Source of the DNA: Candidatus Scybalocola faecigallinarum
Lineage (GTDB): Bacteria > Bacillota > Clostridia > Lachnospirales > Lachnospiraceae
NCBI GenBank assembly: GCA_018711005.1
Contig: DVIT01000006.1
Span: forward strand, 1 to 64,000
Direction of reading: 5' to 3'
DNA: 64,000 nt
Numbering within the stretch: position 1 is the first letter of the stretch; every line of letters starts with the position of its first letter. The translations under genes and the position numbers were made by a program. Shown piece after piece: positions 7,751 to 17,197 of this stretch. The notes below the pieces were generated by a model. That model saw nothing but the letters and a program-made list of their open reading frames with translations. It was not told the origin of the DNA and did no database searches.

Positions 7751-8478
7751 GCTAAAGGCTCCTTTCCCGGTACGCCCGCTTTGCGGGGGAATTTTTTTAA
7801 GATTGGCGCATTTTTGCGGATAAACACAAAGCTTCTGCCTGCTGTGCTTCCCGGTAATGTAAGTTTTTCACATTTGGCCACATCTGAGCTGAGCATATGA
7901 ATGGCATTTTGGGACTGGCGCAGTTCTTCATCCACAGTCCCGGACTTATAAGAGACAAAATATCCACAAACTTTCACAAATGGTAAACAATATTCGGATA
8001 ACGTGGATAAATTGGCAACAGCTCTGGACACACACAGATCAAACTTTTCCCGGTATTCCGCTTTTCTTCCAAGGTCCTCTGCTCTCCCATGAACGGTAGA
8101 TATTTTATGATCGCCCTGATTTAGTCCCAACTGATCAATGACTTCATTTAAAAATTTTATTCTTTTATTTAATGAATCTGCTAATACAATCTCCAGCTGA
8201 GGAAAAGCAATTTTCAAGGGGATTCCCGGAAATCCGGCGCCGGTACCAAGATCCATCACACGCATAGATTTAGATAAATCCATGCATTTTGCCAAAAGCA
8301 GGCTGTCAATAAAATGCTTTTCCACCACATCGTCAAATTCTGTAATGGCCGTCAGGTTCATTACCTTATTTTTTTCGATCAAAAGCTCATAAAAATCAAG
8401 AAACTGATCCATCTGTTCCGGGGAGAGCCGGATCCCTATGTAATCCAACCCCTGTTTGAACTTCGTTAAATCTTTCAT
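7747..8478 (-). CDS. rsmG: 16S rRNA (guanine-N7)-methyltransferase RsmG
   Basis: A 243-residue SAM-dependent methyltransferase that methylates G527 of 16S rRNA (E. coli numbering). The SAM motif VMDLGTGAGFPGIPL is near residue 70, preceded by the RsmG-typical NLTAI. ATG at 8478 is chosen behind AAGGGA; a GTG three bases upstream is also possible. It lies 98 bases downstream of mnmG, as in B. subtilis. The extended C-terminus, after AGRSFVFIRK, is Lys/Pro-rich. Confidence 0.93.
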   Translation of the reverse strand: MKDLTKFKQGLDYIGIRLSPEQMDQFLDFYELLIEKNKVMNLTAITEFDDVVEKHFIDSLLLAKCMDLSKSMRVMDLGTGAGFPGIPLKIAFPQLEIVLADSLNKRIKFLNEVIDQLGLNQGDHKISTVHGRAEDLGRKAEYREKFDLCVSRAVANLSTLSEYCLPFVKVCGYFVSYKSGTVDEELRQSQNAIHMLSSDVAKCEKLTLPGSTAGRSFVFIRKNAPILKKFPRKAGVPGKEPLA

Positions 8479-8504
8479 CACAATTCCCTTTCAACTTGTC
8501 ATCA

Positions 8505-8535
8505 GAAACAGCCCAGTCAGCTGAACTGTTACGTC
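8505..8535 (-). repeat. AACAGTTCAGC dispersed short repeat (copy 1)
   Basis: On the minus strand the stretch reads GTAACAGTTCAGCTGACTGG, closely resembling the element at 27629-27656 and the one at 53317-53338. It lies between rsmG and mnmG. Such short palindromic units behave like REP elements. Confidence 0.4.
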
Positions 8536-8578
8536 ATCAACACATATAAGTTATGTGCTGAAATTACTATAGTTATGT

Positions 8579-10483
8579 TTACTTATTATGTGAATCTTCT
8601 GCACCTTGCCGCCGGTACTGTTCCATAAAAATCAAAAGAACAGAAATATCCGCCGGTGTAACACCAGCAATCCGGGACGCCTGGCCAATGGATACCGGCT
8701 TAATATCATTCAGCTTCTGCCGGGCCTCAATACGCAGCCCGCTGATCTGGGAATAATCCAAATCTTCCGGAAGATGCCGTGCTTCCAGCTTTTTAAACTG
8801 CTCAACCTGATGAAGCTGCCGGGTAATATAGCCTTCATACTTAATATTGATCTCCACCTGATCGGTAACTGCCCCGGACAGTTCCGGACGTTCCGGATCA
8901 ATAGGCGCCAAAGCTTCATAGCTTAACTCCGGACGGCGGATCAGCTCTGCAAGGGTTGTACCGGTTTTTAATGGCGTACTTCCATAGTTTTCCAAAAGCT
9001 GCTGGACAATTTTATTTGCCCCAATGTTCACATGGTTTACGCGCTGGATTTCTTCCCGAATCTGCTGCTCTTTTTCCATAAGCGCTTTATACCTTGCTTC
9101 ATCGATCAGTCCGATTTTATAGCCAATCGGCGTCAGACGCTGGTCTGCATTATCCTGGCGCAGCAGCAGACGGTACTCTGCCCTTGAGGTCATCATTCGG
9201 TAAGGCTCATGGGTATCTTTTGTCACCAGATCATCAATAAGAACGCCAATATACGCTTCCGACCGTTTCAGTACCAGCGGTTCCCTTCCCAGCAGCCTCA
9301 TAGCTGCATTAATACCGGCAATAAGGCCCTGGGCCGCCGCTTCCTCGTAGCCGGAGCTTCCGTTAAACTGACCGCCGGAAAAAAGACCTTCCACGGCTTT
9401 AAATTCCAGGGTCGGCTTTAACTGAGTTGCCGGGATACAATCATATTCAATCGCATAAGCATTTCTCACGATCTTGGCATTTTCCAGGCCCTTTACCGAT
9501 CGGTACATTTGATACTGCACATCCTCGGGCAAAGAACTGGACATTCCGCCCACATACATTTCATGAGTATATAATCCTTCCGGTTCGATGAACACCTGAT
9601 GCCGATCCTTATCAGCAAACTTTACTATTTTGTCCTCAATAGACGGACAGTATCGTGGGCCCGTACCTTCGATCACACCGGCATACAGCGGGGAACGATC
9701 CAGATTGTTCCGGATGATCTCATGGGTTTTTTCATTGGTATAAGTCAGCCAGCAGGACACCTGTTCCCTCTGAATATCTTCCGGTGTATTGGTAAATGAA
9801 AAAGGCACAAGCTTTTCATCGCCAAACTGCTCGGTCATTTTCGAATAATCGATGGTCCTTCCATCAATGCGGGCCGGAGTTCCTGTCTTAAAACGCACCA
9901 AACGGATCCCCAGACGCTTTAAGGCCTCTGACAAATGATCCGCAGACTGAAGGCCATTAGGCCCGGTATAAGTGATCGCCTCGCCGCACAGGCACCGGGA
10001 CTTAAGATAGGTTCCTGTCGCCAGGACTACGGCACGGCATGGATATATGCCCCCGGTAAAGGTTTTTACTCCGGTAACATGTCCATCCTCTGTAAGAATA
10101 TCCACAATTTCCGCCTGCTTGATGGTTAAATTTTCCTGATGCTCCAAAACGCTGCGCATTTCCCGGGTATAGTCCGCTTTATCCGCCTGAGCTCTCAGGG
10201 AATGAACCGCCGGCCCCTTGGATTTGTTCAGCATTTTAGATTGAATAAATGTTTTATCAATAACCTTGCCCATCTGGCCGCCTAAGGCGTCGATCTCACG
10301 CACCAGATGCCCCTTGGAGCTTCCTCCAATATTGGGGTTACAAGGCATTAATGCAATACTTTCTATACTGACTGTAAAGCAAATCGTTGAAAGACCCAAA
10401 CGGGCACACGCAAGTGCGGCTTCACAGCCTGCGTGTCCCGCGCCCACAACAGCCACATCGTAAGCCTCATAAATATATGCCAT
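8579..10483 (-). CDS. mnmG: tRNA uridine-5-carboxymethylaminomethyl modification enzyme MnmG (GidA)
   Basis: A 634-residue FAD enzyme that, with MnmE, installs the cmnm5 group on the wobble uridine of several tRNAs. The FAD-binding [12 protein letters not shown] is at residues 14-25, with the family motifs [23 protein letters not shown], the [17 protein letters not shown] region and a helical C-terminal domain. Length and order are typical. It is 15 bases downstream of mnmE, which fits a joint complex made from one operon. Confidence 0.97.
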   Translation of the reverse strand: MAYIYEAYDVAVVGAGHAGCEAALACARLGLSTICFTVSIESIALMPCNPNIGGSSKGHLVREIDALGGQMGKVIDKTFIQSKMLNKSKGPAVHSLRAQADKADYTREMRSVLEHQENLTIKQAEIVDILTEDGHVTGVKTFTGGIYPCRAVVLATGTYLKSRCLCGEAITYTGPNGLQSADHLSEALKRLGIRLVRFKTGTPARIDGRTIDYSKMTEQFGDEKLVPFSFTNTPEDIQREQVSCWLTYTNEKTHEIIRNNLDRSPLYAGVIEGTGPRYCPSIEDKIVKFADKDRHQVFIEPEGLYTHEMYVGGMSSSLPEDVQYQMYRSVKGLENAKIVRNAYAIEYDCIPATQLKPTLEFKAVEGLFSGGQFNGSSGYEEAAAQGLIAGINAAMRLLGREPLVLKRSEAYIGVLIDDLVTKDTHEPYRMMTSRAEYRLLLRQDNADQRLTPIGYKIGLIDEARYKALMEKEQQIREEIQRVNHVNIGANKIVQQLLENYGSTPLKTGTTLAELIRRPELSYEALAPIDPERPELSGAVTDQVEINIKYEGYITRQLHQVEQFKKLEARHLPEDLDYSQISGLRIEARQKLNDIKPVSIGQASRIAGVTPADISVLLIFMEQYRRQGAEDSHNK

Positions 10484-10498
10484 TTCTACTGCTCCTTT

Positions 10499-11875
10499 TT
10501 ATTTACCCATGCAAAAATCACTAAAAATCGTATCGATCAGGTCCTCACCTGCAGATTCTCCGATCATGCCGCCTAAAACATCATAAGCATTCATCAGATC
10601 AATGGAGAAAAAGTCCTCCGGCATTCCGGCGCAAATACTGTCCAGCACTAAATTCAGGCTTTCAAGGGCCTGTGAAAGGGCCTCTTTATGCCTTATATTC
10701 GTAATGTAGATCTCATCATTAAAGGACAGCTTTCCGCCAAAAAACATATCCCGGATCAGAGCTTCAAAATCTTCCAATCCCTGCTGGTTTGCCGCAGAGA
10801 TTTCCAGTACCGGATGCTGTGTCATATTTTCCAGCATTTCCTTTGTTGTCTGAAGATCCAGATCAATCTTATTTAATAAAATGACCGCCTTTTTATCCCG
10901 GATCATGTCCATGATCTCCCGGTCATTTTCATCTAACGGCGTGGAACCATCCACCACATAAATGATCAGGTCTGCATCCTGGGCAAATGTTTTTGCCTTG
11001 GTCACACCGATCTTTTCCACTACATCCTGGGTTTCCCGTATACCTGCCGTATCCACAATATTTAACGGGATACCGTGGATATTAATAGATTCCTCAAGGG
11101 TATCCCGGGTCGTTCCCGCAATATCGGTCACAATGGCCCGCTCATCCCCCACCAGAGAATTAAGCAGAGATGACTTGCCCGCATTGGGTTTGCCCACGAT
11201 CACCGTCTTGATCCCTTCCCTGATCATCCGTCCATTATCCGCAGAATCCAGGAGCTTTTGGATGGCTTTAATATTTTCCTCCACACTTACTTTCAGTTCT
11301 TCTCCAAAATCATCAGCATTAATATGCTCCGGATCATCCATCGCTGCTTCAATAAATGCCACATTCCCAATAATATTTTTCCGTATCTGACGGATCTTTT
11401 CAAGGACATTTCCCCGAAGCTGCTTTACAGAACTGGACAGGGCGTATTCATTTTTAGCATTGATCACATCAATGACTGCTTCAGCCTGGGTCAGATCAAT
11501 GCGGCCGTTTAAAAAGGCCCGTTTTGTAAATTCCCCCGGTTCTGCAGGACGAGCGCCGTACTTAATCGCTGTTTCCAGTATTTTTTTCATCACCACCACG
11601 CCTCCGTGGCAGTCAATCTCCACCATATCCTCTGTCGTATAGGATCTGGGCGCCCGCATGATCAGTACCAGAACTTCGTCGATCAACTGCTCTCCATCAT
11701 AAATATAACCATAGTGGATCGTGTGGCTGTCTGCATGGAGCAAATGCGTTTTTCCTTTAGGGCTCCGATAGACTTTATCTGCAATCTCCAAGGCCTGGGG
11801 ACCGCTCATCCGGACTTTGCCGATGCCGGAATTGGTCATACCTGTAGAAATGGCCGCAATGGTATCCTTTATCAT
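10499..11875 (-). CDS. mnmE: tRNA modification GTPase MnmE (TrmE)
   Basis: A 458-residue GTPase partner of MnmG. It has an N-terminal tetrahydrofolate-binding domain, a helical domain interrupted by the G domain with P-loop GKPNAGKSSLLN, DTAGIR and NKID, and a C-terminal C-x-G-K motif (FCMGK) whose Cys is characteristic of the family. The start at 11875 is the ATG of MIKDTIAAIS. It lies between jag and mnmG in the conserved origin order. Confidence 0.97.
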   Translation of the reverse strand: MIKDTIAAISTGMTNSGIGKVRMSGPQALEIADKVYRSPKGKTHLLHADSHTIHYGYIYDGEQLIDEVLVLIMRAPRSYTTEDMVEIDCHGGVVVMKKILETAIKYGARPAEPGEFTKRAFLNGRIDLTQAEAVIDVINAKNEYALSSSVKQLRGNVLEKIRQIRKNIIGNVAFIEAAMDDPEHINADDFGEELKVSVEENIKAIQKLLDSADNGRMIREGIKTVIVGKPNAGKSSLLNSLVGDERAIVTDIAGTTRDTLEESINIHGIPLNIVDTAGIRETQDVVEKIGVTKAKTFAQDADLIIYVVDGSTPLDENDREIMDMIRDKKAVILLNKIDLDLQTTKEMLENMTQHPVLEISAANQQGLEDFEALIRDMFFGGKLSFNDEIYITNIRHKEALSQALESLNLVLDSICAGMPEDFFSIDLMNAYDVLGGMIGESAGEDLIDTIFSDFCMGK

Positions 11876-11992
11876 AATTTAAGCTCCTTTAAACAATGAA
11901 AGGAGTGCCACCAATAGCGACACCCCTTCCGGATTTCGTTACCGCCTGGTGGTGCTTTCGCACTTCCTCATATACGGTAAACGTCTTTTCTG

Positions 11993-12652
11993 TTAATTAT
12001 TGCTGCTTCTTTTTTCTTTATTATACCGCTTTAAAGTAACAACAACCTTGCGGTACGGCTCCTCGCCTTCGCTGTGGGTTTCCACATACCGGTCATTTTG
12101 CAGTGCAGAATGGATGATCCGGCGCTCGTACGGATTCATCGGCTCTAAAGCCACACTGCGGCGTGACCTTTTCACCTTATAAGCAATATTTTTGGCAAGC
12201 GTTTCCAATGTCTCTTTACGTCTTTCACGATAATTTTCCGTATCTACTTTTACACGAATATAGGAATCGCTTTCTTTATTGACAACAAGACTGATAATGT
12301 ACTGGAGAGAATCCAGTGTCTGGCCTCTTTTTCCAATAAGGATTCCCATTTCATCACCGCTGAATACAATATTCATGGTACGGTCGCTTTCGTTGTAATC
12401 GATCTGGGAATCTACTTCCATATTCATGGCGCGGAACAGATCCTTTAAAAACCGTTCCACATTATCAACCAGATTAAATTTCTTCCGGACACGGATCACC
12501 GCCGGTTTTGCGCCAAGCAGGCCCAAAAAGCCGCTGCTTCCTTTATCGATGACTTCATATTCAATCTTATCACTGGTGGTTTCCAGCTTTAAAAGCGCTT
12601 CTGTGATCGCGTCATCTACGGTTTTTGCACGAACTTCAATATAGTCATCCAT
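11993..12652 (-). CDS. jag: RNA-binding protein Jag/KhpB
   Basis: A 219-residue protein with an N-terminal Jag domain (DDYIEVRAKTVDDAI.. to SGFLGLLG, about 1-50), a KH domain with GILIGKRGQTLDSLQ (about 110-125), and a C-terminal R3H domain with MNPYERRIIHSAL. In Gram-positives KhpB dimerises with KhpA and influences cell-wall synthesis and elongation. It follows yidC by 19 bases and is part of the rpmH-rnpA-yidD-yidC-jag run. Confidence 0.95.
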   Translation of the reverse strand: MDDYIEVRAKTVDDAITEALLKLETTSDKIEYEVIDKGSSGFLGLLGAKPAVIRVRKKFNLVDNVERFLKDLFRAMNMEVDSQIDYNESDRTMNIVFSGDEMGILIGKRGQTLDSLQYIISLVVNKESDSYIRVKVDTENYRERRKETLETLAKNIAYKVKRSRRSVALEPMNPYERRIIHSALQNDRYVETHSEGEEPYRKVVVTLKRYNKEKRSSNN

Positions 12653-12671
12653 GAGTTAAACCTCCCAACCC

Positions 12672-14039
12672 CTATTTCTTCTTCAGCATGTTGGCATAAG
12701 CGGCAATATTTCCGCTTCCGCTGTCACCTTTCTTACCAGATTTCTTTTTGCGGTCATCCCCATCATCATCTTTGAGATGGGCCGTCGTAACCATCTTTTC
12801 TGTAATATCATTCTCCGCCTTCTTGGAAGCAGTATTTGACGTATTGTTTGCTTTTTTGGTTTGATTTTTTCCTGAAATATTTCCTTCCACAGAAGTATTG
12901 GCCAGCTCTTTAATCGACTTACGTTTCTGAGCAGCTTCGGCCATTTCAATGTTTTTCGTACTTTGTTTTGCGTATTCCTCAAACCGTGACGGTTTGTCTC
13001 CCCTTTTTTCTGCCTTCTTTTTCGCTTTTTCCCGGTTTTTCTCGATGATGGCGTCAACGCCTTCTTTGTCCAGATATTTATTAATGACCACAGAGATCAG
13101 TGTACGGAATACTGCACTGGCGATCCAGTAAAGACCAAGACCGATCTGAACAGAAAAGCACAAAAATACAGAAAACAGCGGCATGATGGTATTCATCATC
13201 TTCATGGAATTTCCCATAGGGTTATCCTTGTCATTTTGCTGAGCTGTAATATTTTGAGCAGATGTGATCTTAATGCTGGCCCACTGAGATACACCGGAAA
13301 GGATCGGAATCAGAACGCCCGGCCACCAACCATTTGCCAAAGGAGGATCTGAAATATTTAATCCGCCAATAAATGAATTGATATGGATAATCGTATCCAC
13401 AGCTTCCTGCTGTATGATACCGGTTCCAAAAACCTCCTGCATACGTACCCAATCGTCCGTCGCAAGATTATACAGCATATCAATAATCCTGTTTGTTGTA
13501 AAAGTATCTGATGTAAATGCTGTAACTCTCAATCCAAGTTCCTGAATAAGAGTATTCAGCTGATTCATGCCATCGGAAAAACCAAAAATTCCTTCAGCCA
13601 GGGGTTCGTAAATGGCATATACAGAATCTACGTATGCGGGTATGTTATAGATGACCTGATATAACGCAAACAGAATGGGCAGCTGGATAATCATGTACAG
13701 GCATCCGCCCATGGTACTTGTACCGTATTTCTGGTAAACTGCCTGAGTTTCCGCCTGCATACGGCGCATAGAAACTTCGTCCTTTTTACCTTTATACTTT
13801 GCCTGTATCTTTTGAATCTCAGGATTCATAACAGCAGACAGCTTTGTATATTTCTGCTGTTTAATCGTCATCGGCAATAAGATCAGATTGACAATCAATG
13901 TAAATAAAATGATTACCAGGCCGATGTTTGGAATTCCGATCAGTTCGAGGAATTTGTAAATATAGTTAATGATCCAGCCCAACACAACCGCGAAGGGACC
14001 TAAAATTCCTCCTGTCTTCGTCAAAAACAGTAATTCCAA
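12672..14039 (-). CDS. yidC: Membrane protein insertase YidC
   Basis: A 455-residue YidC/Oxa1 insertase of Gram-positive type, without the large periplasmic domain. The first membrane segment is near the N-terminus, followed by LPMTIKQQKYTKLSAVMNPEIQKIQAKYKG, the cytoplasmic hairpin loop, and further membrane helices. A long charged cytoplasmic tail (about residue 330 onward) is rich in Lys, Asp and Asn and ends in LKKK; such tails contact the ribosome. It is longer than many family members because of that tail and an insert at about residues 150-220. It sits directly after yidD. Confidence 0.95.
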   Translation of the reverse strand: MELLFLTKTGGILGPFAVVLGWIINYIYKFLELIGIPNIGLVIILFTLIVNLILLPMTIKQQKYTKLSAVMNPEIQKIQAKYKGKKDEVSMRRMQAETQAVYQKYGTSTMGGCLYMIIQLPILFALYQVIYNIPAYVDSVYAIYEPLAEGIFGFSDGMNQLNTLIQELGLRVTAFTSDTFTTNRIIDMLYNLATDDWVRMQEVFGTGIIQQEAVDTIIHINSFIGGLNISDPPLANGWWPGVLIPILSGVSQWASIKITSAQNITAQQNDKDNPMGNSMKMMNTIMPLFSVFLCFSVQIGLGLYWIASAVFRTLISVVINKYLDKEGVDAIIEKNREKAKKKAEKRGDKPSRFEEYAKQSTKNIEMAEAAQKRKSIKELANTSVEGNISGKNQTKKANNTSNTASKKAENDITEKMVTTAHLKDDDGDDRKKKSGKKGDSGSGNIAAYANMLKKK

Positions 14040-14056
14040 CGTGTTACCTCCTTAAA

Positions 14057-14302
14057 TTATGGCACAGGATCATATCCTCCCTTTGAGAATGGATTGCACC
14101 TTAATATCCTCTTTATCGCTAAGAAGCCGCCTTTAAGGGCTCCGTATTTTTCAATCGCTTCAATGGCATATTGTGAGCAAGTGGGATAATATTTACAGGT
14201 TGGATAACGCTTTAGGGGGGACAGATACTTCCTATAAATATGTATCATCCCAAGCATCCCTTTTTTTATCAGCTCCGTGAGCATCCTGTAAATTTTAATC
14301 AT
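14057..14302 (-). CDS. yidD: Membrane protein insertion efficiency factor YidD
   Basis: An 81-residue protein with the YidD signature: [11 protein letters not shown], the [19 protein letters not shown] cysteine block, [15 protein letters not shown] at the end, and an amphipathic N-terminus. It helps YidC-dependent insertion at the membrane. It lies between rnpA (7 bases upstream) and yidC, the conserved position. Confidence 0.93.
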   Translation of the reverse strand: MIKIYRMLTELIKKGMLGMIHIYRKYLSPLKRYPTCKYYPTCSQYAIEAIEKYGALKGGFLAIKRILRCNPFSKGGYDPVP

Positions 14303-14308
14303 ATCCCA

Positions 14309-14644
14309 TCACTTCACAATCTTATGCAGCCCGGCCAGATGCATCAGCGCACTTTCAACCTGAGCATAGCCGGCCTCTTTTCCATTTACCCTTGCAATAA
14401 CTACGATATCCAGACCACTGGAAAAATATTCTTCATTCAAACGATAGCTTTCTCGGATCAGGCGGGTTAATCGATGCCTGACCACGCTGTTTCCGACTTT
14501 TTTGCTGACAGATATGCCCAGCCGGTTTGTTTCCAGTCCATTCTTCATCGCATACATCACCAGAATCCGGTTGGCATACGACTTTCCTTCATCATATACA
14601 CGGCGAAAATCTTTATTTTTTTTTAAAGATTCCGAGAACTTCAT
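14309..14644 (-). CDS. rnpA: Ribonuclease P protein component
   Basis: A 111-residue basic protein, the partner of the RNase P RNA in maturing tRNA 5' ends. The signature RNxxxR block appears as VSKKVGNSVVRHRLTRLIRESYR, with an N-terminal KNKDFRRVYDEGKS. It lies about 50 bases downstream of rpmH. Confidence 0.95.
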   Translation of the reverse strand: MKFSESLKKNKDFRRVYDEGKSYANRILVMYAMKNGLETNRLGISVSKKVGNSVVRHRLTRLIRESYRLNEEYFSSGLDIVVIARVNGKEAGYAQVESALMHLAGLHKIVK

Positions 14645-14695
14645 AGGTTCAACCTCTAATTCAGATGATAAAGAAAAAGGTCACAAATATGCGAC

Positions 14696-14830
14696 CTATG
14701 CTGATAATTTATGTCTTCCTTTAGCTCTTCTTGCTGCTAAAACTTTTCTTCCGTTAGCAGGTCTCATTCTCTTTCTGAAGCCATGTTCTCTGGAACGCTG
14801 TCTTTTCTTAGGCTGAAACGTCATTTTCAT
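14696..14830 (-). CDS. rpmH: 50S ribosomal protein L34
   Basis: A 44-residue basic protein beginning [22 protein letters not shown] and ending GRHKLSA, matching L34 along its length. The start is at 14830 with AGGAGGTG upstream. It is the first gene of the leftward operon running to the GNAT gene. Confidence 0.97.
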   Translation of the reverse strand: MKMTFQPKKRQRSREHGFRKRMRPANGRKVLAARRAKGRHKLSA

Positions 14831-14970
14831 TGTCAATGCACCTCCTTTTTTTGGCACCAAAATAAAACACTACATAAAATGTTTTATTATATAGCAGCTA
14901 AAATATCTACTATATTATATTAGCTAACGCCCCGTCCGTCAAGCAAAATCTCACTTTTTTTACAATGAAA

Positions 14971-15051
14971 GCCCGGCAAGCGGCTGCACCTCCGGGCAAG
15001 CTCGCTTGTTCGGAGGTACAGACATTTGCCGGCAAGACAGTATGAGCACGG
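14971..15051. repeat. 81-bp hairpin repeat near oriC, copy 1
   Basis: Identical to 15142-15222 except at position 15018. Inside it TGCACCTCCG, CAAGC, GCTTG and CGGAGGTRCA nest as a strong hairpin, and CCGGCAA/TTGCCGG extends the outside. The unit is GC-rich compared with the AT-rich surroundings. The nested palindrome suggests a non-coding mobile or REP-like element rather than a gene. Confidence 0.9.
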
Positions 15052-15141
15052 GGGATGCCTTTAGGCAGACCGGAAAGTGCGAATACTGTCGGCGATTGCG
15101 GAGCACTGAAAGTGCGCAGCAAGCGGCTTTCATTCATACAT

Positions 15142-15222
15142 GCCCGGCAAGCGGCTGCACCTCCGGGCAAGCTCGCTTGTTCGGAGGTGCAGACATTTGC
15201 CGGCAAGACAGTATGAGCACGG
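15142..15222. repeat. 81-bp hairpin repeat near oriC, copy 2
   Basis: The second copy, 90 bases after copy 1 in the same orientation, restores the perfect TGCACCTCCG/CGGAGGTGCA stem where copy 1 has one mismatch. It ends about 55 bases before the first DnaA box. Confidence 0.9.
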
Positions 15223-15277
15223 CAGCTATCCACAACACAATGTGAAAAACTCTCCCACTTATTCACTTAACATAAGT

Positions 15278-15498
15278 TTATCCACATTTTGTGGATAACT
15301 TGTTTATAACTTCTGGAAAACCTGTTTATAACCTGCCATAAAACTGCAAAAAAAGACAAAATACCTTGATTTTAAGGGATTTTTTCAAATTGTGAATAAA
15401 GAGTATAAGTTATCCCCAGAAATTTATCCACAATCTTCCGGTAAGATATTATGTTAATCAAAAAGAAGAAATTCACAGAGTTATCCACATTATCCACA
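15278..15498. promoter_or_regulatory. oriC, upstream DnaA-box cluster
   Basis: Perfect TTATCCACA boxes lie at 15278-15286, 15424-15432, 15481-15489 and 15490-15498, with an inverted perfect box at 15290-15298. Near-matches are TTATCCCCA at 15410 and TGTGAATAA at 15391. The first pair is convergent with only 3 bases between, and the last two are directly abutting. This is the left half of a bipartite origin of the B. subtilis kind. Confidence 0.9.
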
Positions 15499-15609
15499 TT
15501 CAGAAATTCACATTATTCACGGCCGGATTCGTGATTATATTTTCTTTTTTTCCACAAACCTCCACGGTTTCTCAAATCTTGTAACATTATTCCATTGTAA
15601 ATTTGACGG

Positions 15610-15712
15610 ATTTGGTATAAAATGATATGTGAGTAAAATTGTAACTATCCGGTACGGCGTATCTTATTGTCCGGCTAAATCCGGACAATAAGCATCGGAT
15701 ATTCATCCGATG
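15610..15712 (+). promoter_or_regulatory. dnaA promoter region and leader hairpins 1 and 2
   Basis: A candidate promoter lies near 15603-15631 (TTGACG, with TATAAAAT or TATGTG downstream). The leader then carries a 12-bp perfect hairpin (15663-15674/15681-15692, CTTATTGTCCGG) and abutting it an 8-bp hairpin (15693-15700/15705-15712, CATCGGAT). The promoter elements are only moderate matches. Confidence 0.5.
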
Positions 15713-15714
15713 TG

Positions 15715-15771
15715 AAAAACCAGGAAAAAACAGGCGTTAAGCTTGCTTATAAGCATTTTTTCCTGGTTTTT
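15715..15771 (+). terminator. Terminator-like hairpin 44 bases before dnaA (possible attenuator)
   Basis: Arms 15715-15730 (AAAAACCAGGAAAAAA) and 15756-15771 are perfectly complementary over 16 bp. The loop contains the palindrome TGCTTATAAGCA, and the 3' arm ends in TTTTT. If the dnaA promoter lies upstream, transcription must pass this element, so it could act as an attenuator or pause site. Confidence 0.55.
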
Positions 15772-15818
15772 CCCGCCGTTATGAATGGTTACGTTAAATT
15801 ATAATTAGGGGGATTGTG

Positions 15819-17189
15819 ATGATAAACATAATTCAAGAAAAATGGGACGAAATCCTCAATAAAATGAAGATTGAGTACGACATCTCCCCGGCAGCATTCA
15901 ACGCATGGATCAAACCTTTTTACCCCCATTCTGTCGTTGACAATGTCGTGTATGTGACTAAAAAAGTAAATGGAGATGAAGATCCATCCGCAGTAGAACA
16001 TCTGATCACTTATACAGCCAACAGATACCAGACTTTTTTTCAGGTGGCCATATCTGAAGTTATGAACTGTCAGCTTGAAGTAAAGATCGTCACTCCGGAT
16101 TCCGTTGTGGAAAATGAGCCGGTAAAACCAGCGCCAGCGCCGACTCTTACTTATTCTATTAATACAACCCTAAACCCCAAGTATACCTTTGATACTTTTG
16201 TTGTAGGAAAAAATAATGAGCTGGCCCATGCCACGGCACTGGCCGTTGCTGAAGAACCGGGAATTTATGCAAACCCGTTGTTTATATATGGAGGCGTTGG
16301 TCTTGGAAAGACCCATTTAATGCATTCCATCGCCCACTATGTACTTTCAAAAGATCCTGAAAAGCATATACTGTACGTGACCAGCGAGGAATTTACCAAC
16401 GAATTGATTTCTTCTATAAAAAATCAGAGAAATGAAGAATTTAAGCGTAAGTACCGTGCTGTGGATATGCTGCTTATTGACGATATTCAGTTTATCGTAG
16501 GGAAGGAAAGTACCCAGGAGGAATTTTTCCATACCTTTAACGCATTATATGAAGGAAAAAAGCAGATCATCATATCCTCAGATAAACCGCCTAAAGATAT
16601 TGAAGGCTTAGAGGACCGTCTGATTTCCAGATTCAAGGTTGGCGTTACTGTGGACGTTCAGCCGCCTAATTACGAAACCCGTATGGCGATTCTCAACAAA
16701 CGGGCCGAACTGGATAATATTACTATTGATCAGGAATGTCTGCATTATGTGGCAGATAATATTAAATCCAATATCCGTGAGCTGGAAGGCGCCCTTAAAC
16801 AGATCCATAATTTCTCCAGACTGCGCAACCAGCCTATTAATCTGGATCTGGTGAAGCAGGCCCTGGAAAATATTATTAATCCGGATGTATCCAAGCCGGT
16901 AACTGTAGACGGGATCATCAACGTGGTTGCCGATCATTTTAATATTACACCACAGGATATCCGCGGATCCAAGCGCAGCCGCAATATTGCTTACCCGCGT
17001 CAGATCACGATGTACCTGTGCCGGCATATGACGCAAAGTTCTCTCCAGGCCATTGGTGAGCTTATGGGAAATAAAGATCATTCTACCGTGATCCATGGTA
17101 TTGACAAGATTGAAAAAGATCTTGAAAACGATGATAATTTAAAAAATACTATTGAAGTGCTGCAAAAGAAAATCAGCCCGGGACGGTAA
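15819..17189 (+). CDS. dnaA: Chromosomal replication initiator DnaA
   Basis: A 456-residue AAA+ initiator. Domain I is at the N-terminus, a short linker carries PVKPAPAPT, the AAA+ core has Walker A GGVGLGKTHL and Walker B LLIDDIQF, and domain IV has the DnaA-box binding signature DHSTVIHGIDKI. Start: ATG at 15819 or the GTG directly before it (15816), both behind AGGGGG. It is flanked on both sides by DnaA boxes. Confidence 0.97.
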   Translation: MINIIQEKWDEILNKMKIEYDISPAAFNAWIKPFYPHSVVDNVVYVTKKVNGDEDPSAVEHLITYTANRYQTFFQVAISEVMNCQLEVKIVTPDSVVENEPVKPAPAPTLTYSINTTLNPKYTFDTFVVGKNNELAHATALAVAEEPGIYANPLFIYGGVGLGKTHLMHSIAHYVLSKDPEKHILYVTSEEFTNELISSIKNQRNEEFKRKYRAVDMLLIDDIQFIVGKESTQEEFFHTFNALYEGKKQIIISSDKPPKDIEGLEDRLISRFKVGVTVDVQPPNYETRMAILNKRAELDNITIDQECLHYVADNIKSNIRELEGALKQIHNFSRLRNQPINLDLVKQALENIINPDVSKPVTVDGIINVVADHFNITPQDIRGSKRSRNIAYPRQITMYLCRHMTQSSLQAIGELMGNKDHSTVIHGIDKIEKDLENDDNLKNTIEVLQKKISPGR

Positions 17190-17197
17190 TAACAAAG

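Noticed and set aside
14910-15266. A 118-codon minus-strand frame containing a repeated Cys/Ala-rich peptide
   Set aside because: It is the translation of the two 81-bp hairpin repeats, with no ribosome site and no family. The DNA palindromes explain the pattern better.
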